A DNA stretch of 64,000 nt from Bacteroidota bacterium (GCA_016715945.1 JADJXJ010000003.1:124001-188000); one strand, 5' to 3'; positions 22,797-33,718 are shown, numbered from the stretch's first letter. Numbers and translations: made by a program. Notes: generated from the sequence alone by a model not told the origin.

Positions 22797-25088
22797 TTAC
22801 CTGATTTCGCGATGGCGTTTTTCCTGTTTGATCTGGGCATCAATCACTGCCACGGTGATCATGTTAACAATTTCGGCAACCGAGGCGCCCATCTGAAGCA
22901 CCTGAACAGCCTCGCTCAGCCCGTTAAGGATAGGTCCGATGACCTCGAACTTACCCAGCTCCTGCATCAGTTTGTAGGCGATGTTGGCCGACTCGAGATT
23001 GGGGAAGATGAGCACATTAGCCGGGCCGCCCATCAGCTTGCTGAACGAGAAGTTTTCGGCCAGCAGCTCAGGGTTGAGTGCAGCATTGGCCTGAATTTCA
23101 CCGTCAACAATCATATCGGGATGATGTTGATGCAGGTATTCCACTGCTTTACGCTGTTTTTGAGGCACTTCGCCATCCGACGAGCCAAAGCTGGAGTAAG
23201 ACACCAGGGCCACGCGGGGTGTGATTTTGAAGTCTTTCACACTGCGGCAGGTTTGCAGGGTAATTTCGACCAGCTCTTCCCAGCTTGGGTCGATATTTAC
23301 GGTGCAGTCGGCAAAGAAAACCGGTCCTTCCGGCCCGTTGATGATGTACATGCCCGAAACGACTTTGTTGCCCGGACTTTTGTCGATCACCTGAAGCACC
23401 GGACGCACCGAGTCGGGGTAGTTGCGGGTGAGCCCCGTGACCATGGCATCGGCATAACCTGTGACGAGCATCATGGGAGCAAAATAGTTGCGGTGCATCA
23501 TATAGCTCCGGGCAGCGTTGAAGGTCATGCCTTTGCGCTGACGGCGCTGGAAGAGCATTTCGGCATACTGCTTGCGGCGTCCGTTTTGTTCGTTCGAACG
23601 GGGATCGATGATTTCGACACCGCTGAGTTCGAGTTCGTGCTCCTGGATGATCTGTTTAATCTTCAGCACATTACCTAGAAGGATGGGTTCGGCTATGCCC
23701 TCGTTGAGCACAATTTCGGCGGCTTTGAGCATTTTGTAATGCTCTGCATCGGCCAGAATGACCCGCTTGGGGTTGTGTTTGGCGCGGGTTTTCATCTGCC
23801 GCTTGATGGGGTTGTTGGTTTTGAGGCGTTTGCGGAGTTCCTCGAGGTAAGCGTCCCAGTTTTTGATGGGACTGCGGGCCACACCACTCTCCATGGCGGC
23901 TTTGGCTACAGCCGGAGCTACGCGTTCGATCAGGCGTGGGTCGGAGGGTTTGGGGATGATGTATTCGCGACCGAAGCGCAGATTGTTCACATTGAATGCG
24001 ATGTTAACCTCTTCAGGTACAGGTTCTTTGGCCAGTTGTGCAAGTGCGCGCGAGGCTGCCAGCTTCATCTCGTCGTTGATCTCGCGGGCACGCACGTCGA
24101 GGGCGCCTCGGAAGATGTACGGAAAACCAAGCACGTTGTTGATCTGGTTCGGGAAGTCGCTTCGCCCGGTGGCCATAATGATGTCGTCGCGTGTTGACAT
24201 GGCATCGTTGTACGAGATTTCGGGCACCGGGTTGGCCAGTGCAAACACGATGGGATTGGGCGCCATGGCCAGGAGCATATCTTTTTTGAGCACTCCGGCA
24301 ACTGAAAGGCCCAGAAACATGTCGGCGCCCTTGAGGGCTTCGGCCAGGCTGATGTTGGGCACATCGCGGGCAAACATGCGCTTGGTTTCGTTGAGGTCCT
24401 GACGCGAAGTGTTGAGCACGCCCCGGCTGTCGAACATCAGGATGTTTTCGGGCCTCGCGCCCAGCTTCACATAGAGCTTGGTGCAGGATATAGCAGCAGC
24501 TCCGGCTCCGTTCACCACAATTCTGATGTCTTCTATCTTCTTCCCGTTGATTTCGAGCGCATTGAGCAGGCCGGCCGAAGTGATGATGGCTGTGCCGTGC
24601 TGGTCGTCGTGCATCACAGGGATATTGAGCTGTTTTTTGAGCTCGTCTTCAATCAGAAAACATTCGGGCGCCTTGATATCCTCGAGGTTGATGCCTCCGA
24701 AGGTGGGCGAGATGGCTTTCACAATCTCGATAAACTTGTGCGGGTCTTTTTCGTTTATTTCGATGTCGAACACGTCAATATCGGCAAACACCTTGAACAA
24801 CAGTCCTTTGCCTTCCATGACGGGTTTGCCGGCTTCCGGGCCGATGTCGCCCAAACCAAGCACAGCCGTGCCATTGCTGATTACAGCCACGAGGTTTCCT
24901 TTGGCGGTATATTTATACACATCGTCGGGATTTTTGTTGATGGCCAGGCATGGGTCGGCCACCCCGGGGGTATAGGCAAGCGAAAGATCGCGTTGTGTGG
25001 TGTAGGGCTTTGTAGGTACAACTTCCAGCTTGCCAGGCCTGCCAAGGGCGTGATAGTTCAGGGCATCTTTGAAAAAAAGCTTATCCAT
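22797..25088 (-). CDS. maeB: NADP-dependent malic enzyme with phosphotransacetylase-like domain
   Basis: A 763-residue MaeB-type malic enzyme from ATG 25088, which decarboxylates malate to pyruvate. The N-terminal malic domain shows SLAYTPGVADPCLAI and HDDQHGTAIIT. The NAD(P)-binding domain has VVNGAGAAAISCTKLYVKLG and FALANPVPEI. Residues ~430-763 are a phosphotransacetylase-like module (AEIVLNEGIAEPILLGN, MVTGYADAMVTGLTRNYP, GPILNGLSEAVQVL) that in MaeB is regulatory, binding acetyl-CoA. The frame extends upstream to 25259, but that part lacks conservation. Confidence 0.94.
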   Translation of the reverse strand: MDKLFFKDALNYHALGRPGKLEVVPTKPYTTQRDLSLAYTPGVADPCLAINKNPDDVYKYTAKGNLVAVISNGTAVLGLGDIGPEAGKPVMEGKGLLFKVFADIDVFDIEINEKDPHKFIEIVKAISPTFGGINLEDIKAPECFLIEDELKKQLNIPVMHDDQHGTAIITSAGLLNALEINGKKIEDIRIVVNGAGAAAISCTKLYVKLGARPENILMFDSRGVLNTSRQDLNETKRMFARDVPNISLAEALKGADMFLGLSVAGVLKKDMLLAMAPNPIVFALANPVPEISYNDAMSTRDDIIMATGRSDFPNQINNVLGFPYIFRGALDVRAREINDEMKLAASRALAQLAKEPVPEEVNIAFNVNNLRFGREYIIPKPSDPRLIERVAPAVAKAAMESGVARSPIKNWDAYLEELRKRLKTNNPIKRQMKTRAKHNPKRVILADAEHYKMLKAAEIVLNEGIAEPILLGNVLKIKQIIQEHELELSGVEIIDPRSNEQNGRRKQYAEMLFQRRQRKGMTFNAARSYMMHRNYFAPMMLVTGYADAMVTGLTRNYPDSVRPVLQVIDKSPGNKVVSGMYIINGPEGPVFFADCTVNIDPSWEELVEITLQTCRSVKDFKITPRVALVSYSSFGSSDGEVPQKQRKAVEYLHQHHPDMIVDGEIQANAALNPELLAENFSFSKLMGGPANVLIFPNLESANIAYKLMQELGKFEVIGPILNGLSEAVQVLQMGASVAEIVNMITVAVIDAQIKQEKRHREIR

Positions 25089-25261
25089 AGCTGTAGTGTT
25101 TGATAATAACAAAGGTAGGGCAAAAACATGCCATAAGCTAAATGCTGAGTGCGTTTTGACAAAGGTTCGGTTTAAATAAGGTGAGGCTTTGCCCGAATGG
25201 CTGGTTAAGTAGCGAAATTCGTATTTTTGCCCGGCCCGCATGGAGGGCTTAAGCAACAAGG

Positions 25262-25846
25262 ATGTACGATTACATTTCGGGTAAAGTGACAGCCATCAAT
25301 CCTGCCTGGGTAGTTATCGAGGCAGGAGGCATCGGCTATATGCTTCAGATCAGCCTGAACACCTACAGCGCCATTAACGGCAAGGAGCAGGTCAGGCTCT
25401 ACACACATCTTTCCATCAGAGAGGATGCCCATGTGCTGTATGGTTTCTTCGATCAGGAGGAAAGGACAGTATTTCAGTTGCTTATGTCTGTTTCGGGCGT
25501 GGGGGCAGGCACGGCCAGGATGATTTTGTCGTCGCTTTCCACGCGCGATACCATCGAGGCCATAGCCCGCGGCAATGTGCAAACCCTGCAGCGCATCAAA
25601 GGCATAGGCGCCAAAACAGCCCAGCGCATTGTGGTCGATTTGCGCGACAAGGTAGGCAAGGCCGCATCTGCACTGCCCGAAAAAAGCCCCGAAATATACA
25701 ATAGTGCAGGAGAGGAAGCGTTATCAGCTCTGCTGGTGTTGGGCTTCCAGCGTTCGGCCGCCGAAAAAGTGGTTGCCGGCCTGTTGCGCACTGACCCTTC
25801 CATGGCGGTGGACAAACTCATACGGGAAGCCCTCAGGCAGCTTTAA
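25262..25846 (+). CDS. ruvA: Holliday junction branch-migration protein RuvA
   Basis: A 194-residue RuvA. Domain I begins MYDYISGKVTAINPAWVVIEAGGIGYML (OB fold). The two helix-hairpin-helix motifs are in LLMSVSGVGAGTARMILSSL and LQRIKGIGAKTAQRIVVDL, and the C-terminal three-helix RuvB-binding domain is present (EEALSALLVLGF). It binds four-way junctions in recombinational repair with RuvB and RuvC. It is 49 bases upstream of sprA on the same strand, a gene order seen in other Bacteroidota. Confidence 0.95.
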   Translation: MYDYISGKVTAINPAWVVIEAGGIGYMLQISLNTYSAINGKEQVRLYTHLSIREDAHVLYGFFDQEERTVFQLLMSVSGVGAGTARMILSSLSTRDTIEAIARGNVQTLQRIKGIGAKTAQRIVVDLRDKVGKAASALPEKSPEIYNSAGEEALSALLVLGFQRSAAEKVVAGLLRTDPSMAVDKLIREALRQL

Positions 25847-25895
25847 ACAAATATCTGAAAGTACTTTGGGAGATAAACCGAACCAGACCACATAC

Positions 25896-28800
25896 TTGAA
25901 ATCCCTGAACAGATACATCTCGCGCATTGTGATGTTGTGCGCGGCAGGCTTTTTTTTGCTCGGCAGCATGTTTGCAGCCAGGCCGCTTGGCGAACCTGTG
26001 GCATCCGGGCAACACACAGTTGCTGCAGCTCCTGAATTGCTGCCCGACGAACCCGATAGCCTCGCCAGACCCAGGTTTCCTGTGCCTAAAAACGACGGAA
26101 ACCCGTTAAACCAGATTGAAAACCAGTCGCCGCTCTACCTCAAAGACCCACCAAACATCCGGCGCGAGGTGGTTTATGATCCTGCAACACGACGCTACAT
26201 ATTTTACGAACGCATAGGCGATTTCACCTACCGCAGTCCTTCGGTGCTCACTCAGGAGCAATATCTTGATTATCAGGCGCGCAAGAGCCAGCGGGAATTC
26301 TGGAAACAACGTTCGGGCCAGACAGCAGCACCCTCCGGTGCATCCATCATCCCTGCCATTTACGTGGGAGGCAAAGTGTTCGACCAGATCTTTGGGAGCA
26401 ACACCATCGACATCCGCCCGCAGGGTACCGCCGAAGTGACCTTTGGGGTGCGCAGCATGCTGCGCGACGACCCACAGCTCAACATCCGCCAGCGCAGGGT
26501 TACCAATTTTGATTTTGACCAGCGCATCCAGATGAATGTGGTGGCTAAGATCGGCGACAAAATTGAGTTCAGGACAAACTACAACACCGATGCCATTTTT
26601 CAGTTCGAAAACCGGCTCGCGCTGAAGTACGAAGGCAAAGAAGACGAGATCCTGAAGCTTGTTGAAGCAGGTAATGTCAGCCTTCCCCTCAACACCACCC
26701 TGATCAGAGGTAGCCAGGCCCTTTTTGGTGTGAAGACCAAGATGCAATTTGGACGTACCTCGGTGACGGCCGTGTTTTCGCAACAGGAAAGTGAAACGCG
26801 CAACATCACCGTACAGGGCGGGGCACAGGCCAACCGCTTCAGGCTCACCAGTCTCGACTACGAGGAAAACCGCCACTTTTTCCTAAGCCAGTATTTCCGC
26901 GACAATTACGAAAGGGCGCTGCAATCGCTCCCCGTCGTCACCTCCGATGTCAACATTACCCGGGTGGAAGTGTGGATTACCAACATCGGTCCGGCAGTGC
27001 AGGACAACCGCAACCTGGTGGCTTTTACCGACCTTGGCGAGGGCCGCCGCGAATGGCTGTTCAACAGAGAGATTCATCCCAATTCCGGTCCGCCTCTCCC
27101 CTCGAACCGCGTGAACAACCTTAAGGAAAGGCTCGATACGGCCAGCGTGCGCAACATCAACACCGTTTCGAACTACCTGCTCGGCGACCCGCTGAGGATA
27201 GGCCGCAACGGGTATTTTGTGGCCGGGCAGGACTTTGAAAAAATTGAGAACGCACGCAAGCTGAGCCCCACCGAATACTCATTCAATCCCAAACTGGGCT
27301 TTATCTCGCTCAATACCAACCTGGGTCCCGACCAAACCCTGGCTGTGGCCTACCAGTACACCATCATCGGATACGACAGCGTGTTTCAGGTGGGGGAGTT
27401 TTCCGACCAGGGAATCAATGCACCCAACGCCCTCATGGTCAAGCTGCTCAAGAGCACTACCCTGAACACCCGCATGCCCATGTGGAACCTGATGATGAAG
27501 AACGTGTATTCGCTCAAGGCATTCCAGGTCAACCGCGACGACTTCACGCTCAACATCCTATACTCAGGAAACCAAAACGGCGTTCCGACCGGCTATTTTA
27601 CTGAGGGTGACGACAATGTGCGGGGCGTGCCGCTCATCCACCTGATGAACGTGGACTTTTTGAACATGCAGGGCAACCCGGTTTCCGGAGGGGATGGGGT
27701 GTTCGACTTTCTGGATAATGCCGCCACCGCAGGTGGCACCATCAACTCCAGCAACGGACGCATCTATTTCCCTGTGCTTGAGCCGTTTGGAAAACATATC
27801 CGCCAGCGCATCTTCCCCAACGACCCGGAGCTGGCCAACCGTTATGCCTACGACTCGCTCTATACCCTGACCAAAACCGGAGCCGAGCAGTTTCCCGAAC
27901 GAAACAAGTTCATCCTCGAGGGGTATTACAAATCGCAGTCGGGCAGCGAGATCAGCCTCAATGCACTTAATGTGCCCCAGGGTTCGGTGCGTGTGACTGC
28001 CGGCGGTGTGCCGCTGGTAGAAAACGTTGACTATACGGTGGATTACACCCTGGGTCGGGTGCGCATCATCAACGAAGGCATCATGAGCTCCGGCACACCC
28101 ATCAACATTTCGCTCGAAAGCAACTCACTATTCAGCTTGCAGCAAAAACGCATGATGGGTTTGCGTGTTGACCACGAGCTCAACAAAGATTTTCGCCTGG
28201 GGGCCACCCTGCTCAACCTGCACGAACGTCCGCTCACCCGCAAGGTAAACTATGGCGACGATCCCATCTCGAATACCATTTACGGCCTCGACCTGAGCTG
28301 GCGAAGTGAGTCGCTCTGGCTGAGCCGGATGATCGACAAGCTGCCTTTCTACAGCACCAAACAGGCTTCGCGCATCAATGTGGATGCAGAGTTTGCACAT
28401 TTTCTGCCCGGACATTCGCGTGCTGTGGGCAAAACAGGAACCTCCTACATTGATGATTTTGAGGGCGCCAAATCAACCATCGACCTGCGTCAGGTGAGCA
28501 GCTGGCACATGGCCAGCACACCCCAGGGCCAGCCCGATATCTTCCCCGAAGCAGCACCCGGCACAGGTCTGGCTTATGGATTCAATCGCGCGCGCCTGGC
28601 CTGGTACATCATCGACCCCATGTTTTACGACCGCTTTGGCTCGCTGCGTCCGCCAAATGTGGACAAAAACGAACTGAGCCGCCACAGTGTGCGTCAGGTG
28701 CTCGAGACCGAGGTGTTTCCAAATAAGGAAATACCTTCAGGCACACCCACCAACATCGCCGTGCTCAACCTGGCATTCTATCCTGGCGAGCGCGGACCAT

Positions 28801-31800
28801 ACAACTACGATGTGAACCCCACCGCATTCAGCCGGGGGTTGCTTGCCGATGGCCGTCTTGCTGATCCGCGCAGCCGCTGGGGCGGCATCATGCGCCGCGT
28901 GGAAACCCCCGACTTCGAAGCCACCAACATCGAGTATATCGAGTTCTGGATGATGGACCCCTTTGCGGAAAATCCTGACATAAATAACAAGGGCGACCTC
29001 TACATCAACCTGGGCGACATCTCCGAAGACATCCTGCGCGATGGACGGAGGTTTTTTGAACATGGACTGCCCGTTTCAGAAAAAGTTGAAAACGTGGATA
29101 CTACCATATGGGGACGCGTGCCACGTTTGCAGGCATTGGTCGAATCGTTCAGTAATATCCCGGGTTCGCGCAAGTTTCAGGATGTGGGTTTTGACGGTTT
29201 GAACGACGATGACGAACGTTCGTTCAGGGCTGATTACCTTGAAGCTATCCGTCTTGCCTTTGGCGAAGATTCGGAAGTCTACACGCAGGCTCTTGCCGAT
29301 CCCTCGGCCGACAACTATCAGTATTTCAGGGGTTCGCGCCTCGACACCGACCCCAGATTCAGCAGTGTGCTTGAGCGTTACAAGCGGTTCAACGGGCCGG
29401 ATGGCAACTCGCCCACCGACGACATGAACCCCGAAAACTACCCCATCAGCAACAGCACCATGCCCCACGTGGAAGACATCAACCGCGACAACACACTGAG
29501 CGAGGCCGAACGTTATTTCCAGTACCGCGTGCGGCTCGATCCGCAAAACATGCGTGTGGGCGAAAACTTCATCTCCGACATCCGCGAAGCAAAAGGAATC
29601 CCGCTTGCCAATGGCACCGTGGGCGAGGTGAAGTGGTATCAGTTCCGCATTCCCGTCAGCCAGCCCGAGCGGGTGGTCGGCAATATCGAAGACTTCCGTT
29701 CGGTGCGCTTTATGCGTATGTTTATGCGTGGTTTCGAACAACCGGTGGTGCTTCGTTTTGCCACGCTTCAGCTCGTGCGCGGCGAATGGCGCAAATATCG
29801 CAACAGCCTGCTGGCTCCGGGCGAATATGTGTCCGGCGACCAGGGAAACAACACTACATTCGAAATTTCGGCGGTCAACATCGAGGAAAACGGCCGGCGC
29901 GAACCCATCCCATACGTTGTTCCTCCGGGCATCGAACGCGAAATAAATTATGGCACCACCAGCCTGGTGCGCCTCAACGAGCAATCGATGCAGCTTGCTG
30001 TGACCGATCTGCTGGACGGCGACGCCCGCGCAGCCTTCAAAACCACCGACTTCGACTTCAGGCGCTACAAAAAACTGCGCATGTTTGTGCATGCGGAGAA
30101 ATTCTTTGCAGACCAGGAGCTTCAATATGGTGACCTCACCGTGTTCGTAAGAATGGGGTCCGACTTCACTGAAAACTACTACGAATACGAAATCCCCCTT
30201 ACTTTCACTCCCTGGGGGACCTCCTTTACCAGGCCCGACCTCATCTGGCCCGAAGCCAACCAGTTCAACATCGACCTCGAGGAGCTGGTCAAGGTGAAGC
30301 AGAACCGCAACATCGCCATGCGCAACCCCAACAGCAGCATCAGGCTCAACTATCCCTACATAGAACAGCGTGGAAGCCATACGGTGCGCGTCATAGGTAA
30401 TCCGAACATCAGCGACGTAAAAGGTATCATGATCGGGGTGCGCAACCCCAAACGCCGACCCGGCACCAACACTACCGACGATGGACAGCCCAAAAGCGCC
30501 ATCATCTGGGTGAACGAGCTGCGTGTGACCGACTTCGACAACAGCGGAGGCTGGGCTGCCAATGCCCGCATCGAAACTACCCTGGCCGACCTGGGCCGTG
30601 TGGTGCTCACAGGTTCGCACAGCACCGCCGGATTTGGCAGCCTCGAAATGAAAGTCAACGAAACATCGCTCGAGCGCGCCACCAACTTCGACGTGGCCAC
30701 CGATATCGACCTTGGCAAGTTCTTCCCCGAAAATGTCGGACTAAGGCTACCGCTTCATTTCGACTATGGTGAGTCGCACCTCCGACCTGAATACAATCCG
30801 CTTGAACCCGATATCAAACAACGCGATTTCCTGCAATCGTTCGAAACAGAGGCGGAGAAAGACTCCATTAAAAATATCATCAACGACTTCACGATGCGGC
30901 GCAACTTCAACCTGATCAATGTGCGCAAGGAACGGCGTGGCAACCTGACCAAAGCCCGCATCTACGACATCGAAAACTGGAATGTTTCGTATGCCTACAG
31001 CGAAATATACCAGCGGAACATCGACGTTGAGTACGATCGCCGCCTGCTCTACCGCGGAGGACTTGGCTACAACTATACCACCAACCCCAAAAACGTGCAA
31101 CCCTTTGCCACCGCACGATGGGCCAAAAGTCCGGTGATGCAGCTGTTCAAAGATTTCAATTTCTACTACCTGCCCCGCAACCTCGCTTTCCGCACCGAGA
31201 TGAACCGCATGAACAACGAGAAAAAATTCCGCAACAAGAGCGAGGGCGATATCATTACCTATCCCATCCTGGCCAGGCAATGGGACTGGAACCGCAATTA
31301 CGACTTCCGGTTCGACCTCACCCGCAGCATCAGCCTCGATTACACGGCTGGTGTAAATGCATTTGTGTATGAACCTGCCGGAAATCCCGACCGCGGCACC
31401 GAGCTCTACGAACGACACCGCGATACCATCTGGAACGACATTCTTCGCCTGGGCACCAAAAACCGTTTCAACCACAACATCCGACTCAATTATAACCTGC
31501 CTGTCAATAAGATACCACTGTTCAACTGGGTGAACGTAACTGCAGGATATCAGGCTATGTACACCTGGCAGAGTTCGCCACTGAGTGTGAAGCAACGTGT
31601 GGGCAACACCATCGAGAACCAAAACAGCCAGCAGCTCAATGGCAATTTCGACTTTGTGCGCCTATATGGCAAGATAGGGTATCTGCAAAAGCTCAGTACA
31701 CCTGCACGTCCCGGTTTTGGGGGAGGCGCCATGCCAAGGCCCGGAGCAATGCCCCGCCCGGGTACCCAGGTGAAACCTGAAGAAGAGGCGCCCAAAGATA

Positions 31801-33233
31801 CCACCCAACGTAACCCGGCACTGGTGGTGGCCAAAAAAGTGGCCGACGAAGTGCTCAAGCTGGCCATGAGTGTCAAAAGGGGCAGCATCAACTACACACG
31901 CAACAACGGCCTCTTCATCCCCGGCTTCATGCCCGAACCCGACCTCCTTGGAGTGAGCTTTGCCAATGCCTACGCCCCGGGTTGGGGATTTGTGTTCGGC
32001 AGCAACAACGATATCCGCTCCATGGCGGTGAACAACCGCTGGTTGTCGGCCGATACACTTGTAAACCAAGCGTTTATGAAGAGATATACCGAAAACTACG
32101 GATATCGCTTCAACCTTGAACCTTTGCCCGGCATGCGCCTCGACATCAGCAGCGATCTGACCTCGGCTTCCAACTTTAGCGAATACTTCAGGGCAGGAGC
32201 CGATGGGGTGTTCCGTGCATTCACCCCTTCCGAGTCAGGCAGCTTTAGCATGTCGTATCTGCTCTGGAAAACTTCATTCTCTAAAGCCCGCAGCGACGAA
32301 ACCTCCGCTTTGTTCGATCAGCTGCTTGCCAACCGCAAGATTGTGGCCGAACGCCTGGCATACAACAATGCAAAGTGGGTGGCCGAAGGCGAGCGATTTG
32401 TTTACGACAGTGTGGCCCGCGATATGTTTCCCTTTGGTTATGGCGCAATCTCGCAGGAAGTTGTGCTCCACGCCTTTGTGGCTGCATACCGCGGAGCCGA
32501 TGCTAAAACGCTGAACCTTATTACCTTCCCCAGAATACCCTATCCAAACTGGACACTCAGCTACAACGGCCTGAGCAACATCCCGGCCGTGCAAAAGATA
32601 TTCCGCACCGTCAATATCAACCATGCCTACCGTTCAACCTATTCGGTCAATGCATGGCGCACCAATATCGAATACGACCCCAACAACACCACCAAAACCT
32701 ATCCCAACAGCAACCTGTTTATCAGCCAGTACGACCTGGGACAGATTACAGTCACCGAACAATTCTCGCCCCTGCTGGGTGTGGATGTTGGCTTGCAAAA
32801 CAGCATGACTGCCAGGGTGGAATATAAAAAGCAGCGCAACATCACCCTGAGCTTCATCAACAACCAGCTCACCGAGGTTGTGGGCGACGAGGTAGTCATC
32901 GGCACAGGTTACCGCTTCCGCAACCTGGCCCTGATTTTCTCGGCCATCAGCGGAGGCGCCGGCACGCGAACTGCCAACGATTTGGTGCTTAAGCTCGATC
33001 TTGGATTCCGCACCGACAAAACGACCCTCAGGCGCCTCGACCTGGGCGATAACCAGATCTCTGCAGGGCAGTTCAAAACAAACATCTACTTTACAGCCGA
33101 TTATACCATCAACAACAGACTCAACATGCAGGCCTTCTTCAAACGCGATATGTCCGATCCTTTTGTGGCTTCGCAGTTCCGCAATGTGAACACCTTTGCC
33201 GGGATTACCATGCGGTTCAACCTGGCACAGTAG
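25896..33233 (+). CDS. sprA: Type IX secretion outer-membrane translocon SprA/Sov
   Basis: A giant outer-membrane protein of about 2,445 residues, the length of Flavobacterium SprA (2.4k). SprA is the 36-strand beta-barrel that carries T9SS cargo across the outer membrane. The proposed TTG start at 25896 gives a proper signal peptide (MKSLNRYISR, then hydrophobic IVMLCAAGFFLLGSMFA); ATG 25932 would lose the basic head. The body is rich in N, R, D and aromatic residues with many alternating strands. It contains long DPRSRWGGIMRR- and YIEFWMMDPF-type motifs typical of the family, a Pro/Gly-rich insert (MPRPGAMPRPG) near residue 1950, and a barrel-closing C-terminus ITMRFNLAQ. Its cargo type is present in this window: the nuclease at 672-1754. 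Confidence 0.93.
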   Translation: MKSLNRYISRIVMLCAAGFFLLGSMFAARPLGEPVASGQHTVAAAPELLPDEPDSLARPRFPVPKNDGNPLNQIENQSPLYLKDPPNIRREVVYDPATRRYIFYERIGDFTYRSPSVLTQEQYLDYQARKSQREFWKQRSGQTAAPSGASIIPAIYVGGKVFDQIFGSNTIDIRPQGTAEVTFGVRSMLRDDPQLNIRQRRVTNFDFDQRIQMNVVAKIGDKIEFRTNYNTDAIFQFENRLALKYEGKEDEILKLVEAGNVSLPLNTTLIRGSQALFGVKTKMQFGRTSVTAVFSQQESETRNITVQGGAQANRFRLTSLDYEENRHFFLSQYFRDNYERALQSLPVVTSDVNITRVEVWITNIGPAVQDNRNLVAFTDLGEGRREWLFNREIHPNSGPPLPSNRVNNLKERLDTASVRNINTVSNYLLGDPLRIGRNGYFVAGQDFEKIENARKLSPTEYSFNPKLGFISLNTNLGPDQTLAVAYQYTIIGYDSVFQVGEFSDQGINAPNALMVKLLKSTTLNTRMPMWNLMMKNVYSLKAFQVNRDDFTLNILYSGNQNGVPTGYFTEGDDNVRGVPLIHLMNVDFLNMQGNPVSGGDGVFDFLDNAATAGGTINSSNGRIYFPVLEPFGKHIRQRIFPNDPELANRYAYDSLYTLTKTGAEQFPERNKFILEGYYKSQSGSEISLNALNVPQGSVRVTAGGVPLVENVDYTVDYTLGRVRIINEGIMSSGTPINISLESNSLFSLQQKRMMGLRVDHELNKDFRLGATLLNLHERPLTRKVNYGDDPISNTIYGLDLSWRSESLWLSRMIDKLPFYSTKQASRINVDAEFAHFLPGHSRAVGKTGTSYIDDFEGAKSTIDLRQVSSWHMASTPQGQPDIFPEAAPGTGLAYGFNRARLAWYIIDPMFYDRFGSLRPPNVDKNELSRHSVRQVLETEVFPNKEIPSGTPTNIAVLNLAFYPGERGPYNYDVNPTAFSRGLLADGRLADPRSRWGGIMRRVETPDFEATNIEYIEFWMMDPFAENPDINNKGDLYINLGDISEDILRDGRRFFEHGLPVSEKVENVDTTIWGRVPRLQALVESFSNIPGSRKFQDVGFDGLNDDDERSFRADYLEAIRLAFGEDSEVYTQALADPSADNYQYFRGSRLDTDPRFSSVLERYKRFNGPDGNSPTDDMNPENYPISNSTMPHVEDINRDNTLSEAERYFQYRVRLDPQNMRVGENFISDIREAKGIPLANGTVGEVKWYQFRIPVSQPERVVGNIEDFRSVRFMRMFMRGFEQPVVLRFATLQLVRGEWRKYRNSLLAPGEYVSGDQGNNTTFEISAVNIEENGRREPIPYVVPPGIEREINYGTTSLVRLNEQSMQLAVTDLLDGDARAAFKTTDFDFRRYKKLRMFVHAEKFFADQELQYGDLTVFVRMGSDFTENYYEYEIPLTFTPWGTSFTRPDLIWPEANQFNIDLEELVKVKQNRNIAMRNPNSSIRLNYPYIEQRGSHTVRVIGNPNISDVKGIMIGVRNPKRRPGTNTTDDGQPKSAIIWVNELRVTDFDNSGGWAANARIETTLADLGRVVLTGSHSTAGFGSLEMKVNETSLERATNFDVATDIDLGKFFPENVGLRLPLHFDYGESHLRPEYNPLEPDIKQRDFLQSFETEAEKDSIKNIINDFTMRRNFNLINVRKERRGNLTKARIYDIENWNVSYAYSEIYQRNIDVEYDRRLLYRGGLGYNYTTNPKNVQPFATARWAKSPVMQLFKDFNFYYLPRNLAFRTEMNRMNNEKKFRNKSEGDIITYPILARQWDWNRNYDFRFDLTRSISLDYTAGVNAFVYEPAGNPDRGTELYERHRDTIWNDILRLGTKNRFNHNIRLNYNLPVNKIPLFNWVNVTAGYQAMYTWQSSPLSVKQRVGNTIENQNSQQLNGNFDFVRLYGKIGYLQKLSTPARPGFGGGAMPRPGAMPRPGTQVKPEEEAPKDTTQRNPALVVAKKVADEVLKLAMSVKRGSINYTRNNGLFIPGFMPEPDLLGVSFANAYAPGWGFVFGSNNDIRSMAVNNRWLSADTLVNQAFMKRYTENYGYRFNLEPLPGMRLDISSDLTSASNFSEYFRAGADGVFRAFTPSESGSFSMSYLLWKTSFSKARSDETSALFDQLLANRKIVAERLAYNNAKWVAEGERFVYDSVARDMFPFGYGAISQEVVLHAFVAAYRGADAKTLNLITFPRIPYPNWTLSYNGLSNIPAVQKIFRTVNINHAYRSTYSVNAWRTNIEYDPNNTTKTYPNSNLFISQYDLGQITVTEQFSPLLGVDVGLQNSMTARVEYKKQRNITLSFINNQLTEVVGDEVVIGTGYRFRNLALIFSAISGGAGTRTANDLVLKLDLGFRTDKTTLRRLDLGDNQISAGQFKTNIYFTADYTINNRLNMQAFFKRDMSDPFVASQFRNVNTFAGITMRFNLAQ

Positions 33234-33286
33234 AATGGAATCGTTTTAATTTATTATCCGCTTGAAAAGGCTGCTGAAAAATGCCA

Positions 33287-33294
33287 TACATTTG
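33287..33294 (+). promoter_or_regulatory. Candidate -7 box of gcvH
   Basis: TACATTTG, a full TAnnTTTG match, is 29 bases before the gcvH start. A CTTG lies 22 bases upstream, slightly off the ideal 19. Confidence 0.45.
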
Positions 33295-33323
33295 AAGATA
33301 AAACCAAAAAACTTTACTGCGTT

Positions 33324-33704
33324 ATGAATATTCCTTCCGACCTCAAGTACACCAAAGACCACGAATGGATCCGCATCGAAGGAAATACCGCCACTGTGGG
33401 TATTACTGAATTTGCCCAAAAGGAACTGGGCGATATTGTGTTTGTTGAAGTTGAAACCGTAGGCGAAACCATCGGACAAGGCGAGACATTTGGCACCATC
33501 GAAGCCGTGAAAACTGTATCCGACCTGTTCATGCCCGTTGCGGCTACTGTGACAGAATTCAACGAACAACTGGCCAAAACCCCGGAGCTCATCAACCGTG
33601 ATCCGTATGGCGAAGGCTGGATTGTCAAAATAAGCATTGAAGAAGGCGCCGACCTGAGCGAACTGCTCGACGCAGCCGCCTACAGTGCGTTGATTCAGGG
33701 ATAA
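33324..33704 (+). CDS. gcvH: Glycine cleavage system H protein
   Basis: A 126-residue lipoyl carrier that shuttles the methylamine intermediate between the P, T and L proteins of glycine cleavage. The domain starts IPSDLKYTKDHEWIRIEGN. The lipoylated lysine is in GTIEAVKTVSDL near residue 63. The rest (PVAATVTEFNEQLAKTPELINRDPYGEGWIVKI) matches the full family length. The other glycine cleavage genes are not in this window. The VanZ-family gene follows by 14 bases. Confidence 0.95.
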   Translation: MNIPSDLKYTKDHEWIRIEGNTATVGITEFAQKELGDIVFVEVETVGETIGQGETFGTIEAVKTVSDLFMPVAATVTEFNEQLAKTPELINRDPYGEGWIVKISIEEGADLSELLDAAAYSALIQG

Positions 33705-33718
33705 ACCCAAGCTGCAGC

